Assembly (NCBI RefSeq): GCF_036226665.1
Contig: NZ_CP109007.1
Span: forward strand, 8,060,001 to 8,124,000
Source: Streptomyces sp. NBC_00691
Lineage (GTDB): Bacteria; Actinomycetota; Actinomycetes; Streptomycetales; Streptomycetaceae
Length of the DNA stretch: 64,000 bases
Direction of reading: 5' to 3'
A program made the position numbers and the translations under genes. The notes under the pieces were generated by a model. The model was not told where the DNA came from. It worked only from the letters and a program-made list of their open reading frames with translations, and ran no database searches. How positions within the stretch are numbered: position 1 is the first letter of the stretch; every line of letters begins with the position of its first letter. Of the stretch, positions 62,196 through 64,000 are shown piece after piece.

Positions 62196-64000
62196 TTACG
62201 GGGCCGGTTCGTGGGGCCGCGGAAGCGGCGGAAGGAACGGCAGGTGGGCCGGGCGGTCGCCCAGGGCCGAGGAGAGGGCGAGCAGGACGCCCGCCGTACC
62301 GGTGGAGAGGTCCATGGAGAGGCGCATCATCTGCTCACCGGGGAAGGCGAGCCGGCCCTGGTAGGACATGGCGTGCCAGCTCAGGCAACCGACCTGGCGG
62401 CGTACGTCCCCCGGAGACGTGCCGGGCCCGCCGACGTTCGTACGGGCGAGGTGGAGCACCATCCCGGCGACGCCCCGGAAGAGACCGGGCTGGGCGTAGA
62501 AGGTGGCCTGCGCCGCCCGCACGATCTCGCGGCGCGCCCGGTCCAGGGCGGCGTCGCGCCGGTGGAGCAGATAGTCGTCGATCACCATGCCGATGCCCAC
62601 GCTGCCCGCGCCGAGGTACGGCATCGTGCGCCAGCCCTCGTCGACCTGCAGGGTTCCGGAGGCGCCGCGGACGCAGCGGCTCAGGTCGTCGTGGAGCGCC
62701 TCGGCGGCGAGGTCGAGGAGGGCGGTGTCCCGGGTGCGCTCATAGAGCCGTACGAACAGCAGGGCCCGTCCTGCGGAGCCGTGCAGGAGTCCCGTGCGCA
62801 CCTTGCCCGCCGGTCCCGCCGGTCCCGCCGGTCCCGCCGGTCCCGCCGGTCGGGCGGGCGCCCGGAGCGGGCGGGCGGACAGCTCGGCGCAGCGCAGGGC
62901 CGCCGCGTGGAGGCCGCTCTCACCGGTGGCGGTGGCCAGGGCGTCCAGGGCGAGGCCGATGCCGGCCGTCCCTCCGTACAGGTCGGGGGCGAGGCCCTCG
63001 TGGTCCTGTTCGGCGACGAGTGACGCCAGTTCGAGCGCGGCAGCCGGATGCCCGAGCCGTTCGAGGGTCCACGCGACGCCGGCGAGCCCGTCGTAGAAGC
63101 CGAACGGTGTGCCGGAGTCGGGCTGTTTGGCGTGCCGCAGGAGCCTGTCCTCCGCCTCCGGACATCGGGGCGCCCCGCTCTCGTGCAGGGCGTGGAGCAC
63201 TCCGGCGGTGCCGTGTCCTACCGTCATGCCCCCGCCGGCCGTGGCGAACTGCGCGATGTCCCCGGGGAAGAACCGATCCTCCCTCTCGGGCGTAGCCGAC
63301 GCCAGGATCGCGCCCACCATGGAGTCACGGCTGTTCGGCCAGTCGCCCGGCTCCGTGGGCAGGAACCGCGAGCGGCCCGCCGGACGGTCGGGTGCCCGCG
63401 AGCTCCCGCCGGACCGGCCGCCGGCCGGGTCACGCGTGATCTCCCGAACCGCCTCGTCCAGGAAGCCGGGGGGCACCGGGAACCGCGCCGCGGCGGTCTC
63501 CGCCAGGTGCGCGGCCTTGCCCCGGTCCACCGCGAGCAGACTCGTGAGCGGGATGAACAGCGCGATCCGGAGGCACGCGAGGGCGTAACGGTCCACATCG
63601 AAGCCCCGCCGGTCGGCGGGCGCCACGAACGCCGGGTTGGCGACGGTCTGGCGGCCGCCCTCCGCAGCGGGCTGGGCCGCCTCGAAGTCCAGCAGCACCA
63701 CCGAGGACTCGTCCTCGGACACCATGATGTTGAACAGATGCAGGTCGTTGAAGACGATCCCGCGGGCGTGCACCGCGGCCACGGCCCGCTCGACGAGCCC
63801 GTGGATCCGCAGCGCCCACTCCGTGTACTCGGCGAGGCGCTCCGCCGGCGGATCGGCCTCCATCAGCGGATGCCTCCGCGCGAAGAAGGTGTTGAGCGGC
63901 TTGCCCTCCACGAACTCCAGGGCCAGGAAGTGGTGGTCGCCCACCGTGAAGCTGTCGAGGACCTCCGGCGTGCAGGCGAGCCCCGAGAGCCGTTCCAGCG
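62196..64000 (-). CDS. ramC: RamC, class III lanthipeptide synthetase (5' end outside window)
   Basis: About 600 C-terminal residues are visible; roughly 330 more lie to the right. Seen here: the kinase domain (FLALEFVEGKPLNTFFARRH, catalytic loop GIVFNDLHLFNIMV, metal loop LLDFEAA), then a LanC-like cyclase domain with GHGTAGVLHAL, GGTAGIGLALDAL and HGSAGRALLFVRL but without the zinc-ligand Cys-His set of LanC, as usual for class III. Between two cyclase repeats it carries an unusual (G-P-A)n insert at 62808-62850. It phosphorylates, dehydrates and cyclises RamS. First gene of ramCSAB. Confidence 0.93.
   Translation of the reverse strand, partial: LERLSGLACTPEVLDSFTVGDHHFLALEFVEGKPLNTFFARRHPLMEADPPAERLAEYTEWALRIHGLVERAVAAVHARGIVFNDLHLFNIMVSEDESSVVLLDFEAAQPAAEGGRQTVANPAFVAPADRRGFDVDRYALACLRIALFIPLTSLLAVDRGKAAHLAETAAARFPVPPGFLDEAVREITRDPAGGRSGGSSRAPDRPAGRSRFLPTEPGDWPNSRDSMVGAILASATPEREDRFFPGDIAQFATAGGGMTVGHGTAGVLHALHESGAPRCPEAEDRLLRHAKQPDSGTPFGFYDGLAGVAWTLERLGHPAAALELASLVAEQDHEGLAPDLYGGTAGIGLALDALATATGESGLHAAALRCAELSARPLRAPARPAGPAGPAGPAGPAGKVRTGLLHGSAGRALLFVRLYERTRDTALLDLAAEALHDDLSRCVRGASGTLQVDEGWRTMPYLGAGSVGIGMVIDDYLLHRRDAALDRARREIVRAAQATFYAQPGLFRGVAGMVLHLARTNVGGPGTSPGDVRRQVGCLSWHAMSYQGRLAFPGEQMMRLSMDLSTGTAGVLLALSSALGDRPAHLPFLPPLPRPHEPAP
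62808..62850 (-). repeat. 9-bp coding minisatellite in ramC
   Basis: Five contiguous copies of a 9-bp unit (CGGTCCCGC on the plus strand) encode PAG-PAG-PAG-PAG-PAG in the cyclase domain. Confidence 0.85.

Overview
This window is actinobacterial chromosome, almost certainly from a Streptomyces. The evidence is strongly GC-biased third codon positions throughout, a mycothione reductase gene, a ten-gene-type streptomycete gas-vesicle locus, a ram/amf locus for the SapB morphogenetic peptide whose regulator carries a TTA (bldA-type) codon, many GTG/TTG starts and many apparently leaderless genes. No rRNA, tRNA, CRISPR array, replication origin or intact mobile element was seen.

Layout. (1) 1-9.9 kb: single-gene units: a VTT/DedA-type membrane protein behind an orphan iron-box operator, a DUF805 protein, mycothione reductase, a secreted lysyl-oxidase-like protein, a HutD/Ves-like protein, a thioredoxin fold lacking CxxC, a Fic-like toxin-antitoxin pair and an MFS exporter. 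(2) 9.9-19.1 kb: an eroding accessory region. A WYL regulator and a divergent DUF1579-like gene have both lost their 5' ends, and remnants of a 2'-5' RNA ligase, a SUKH (SMI1/KNR4) gene, an IS5-type transposase and a secreted protein lie among intact VOC, SUKH, ADP-ribosyl-fold-like, SUFU, SGNH-lipase, PemK/MazF-like and TmrB-like genes. (3) 19.1-28.3 kb: a PAS-GAF-SpoIIE-ATPase protein whose phosphatase domain looks dead, a PLP decarboxylase, a three-gene molybdo-flavo-iron-sulfur aldehyde oxidoreductase (PaoABC-like) and a PPK2. (4) 28.7-51.2 kb: a stress/envelope region with DUF3618/DUF4235, SixA, a cold-shock protein, a DEAD-box helicase with a hairpin masking its ribosome-binding site, a candidate non-coding transcript before a MerR gene, three CsbD-like proteins, the gas-vesicle operon gvpO-A-F-G-J-L-S-K with two divergent Y/Z-like genes, a HAD phosphatase, SRPBCC and 51-53-residue hydrophobic paralogues, a DJ-1/PfpI protein, an NhaP antiporter and a second, intact-looking SpoIIE phosphatase. 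(5) 51.4-57.1 kb: a YbdK-type carboxylate-amine ligase, a TauE/SafE exporter, and an IS-damaged pair of nucleotidyltransferase paralogues. (6) 57.5-64 kb: ramR (+) facing ramB-ramA-ramS-ramC (-); ramC runs off the right edge.

How the parts work together. The ram locus should make and export a SapB-like class III lanthipeptide under RamR. The gvp genes should build or vestigially encode gas-vesicle shells. The Csp, helicase, CsbD, PPK2 and SpoIIE genes look like a general, cold and osmotic stress neighbourhood, and two of them are preceded by sigma-B-like GNTT-N14/15-GGGTAC promoters. All functional statements rest on reading motifs by eye. Positions of intergenic elements could be off by a base.
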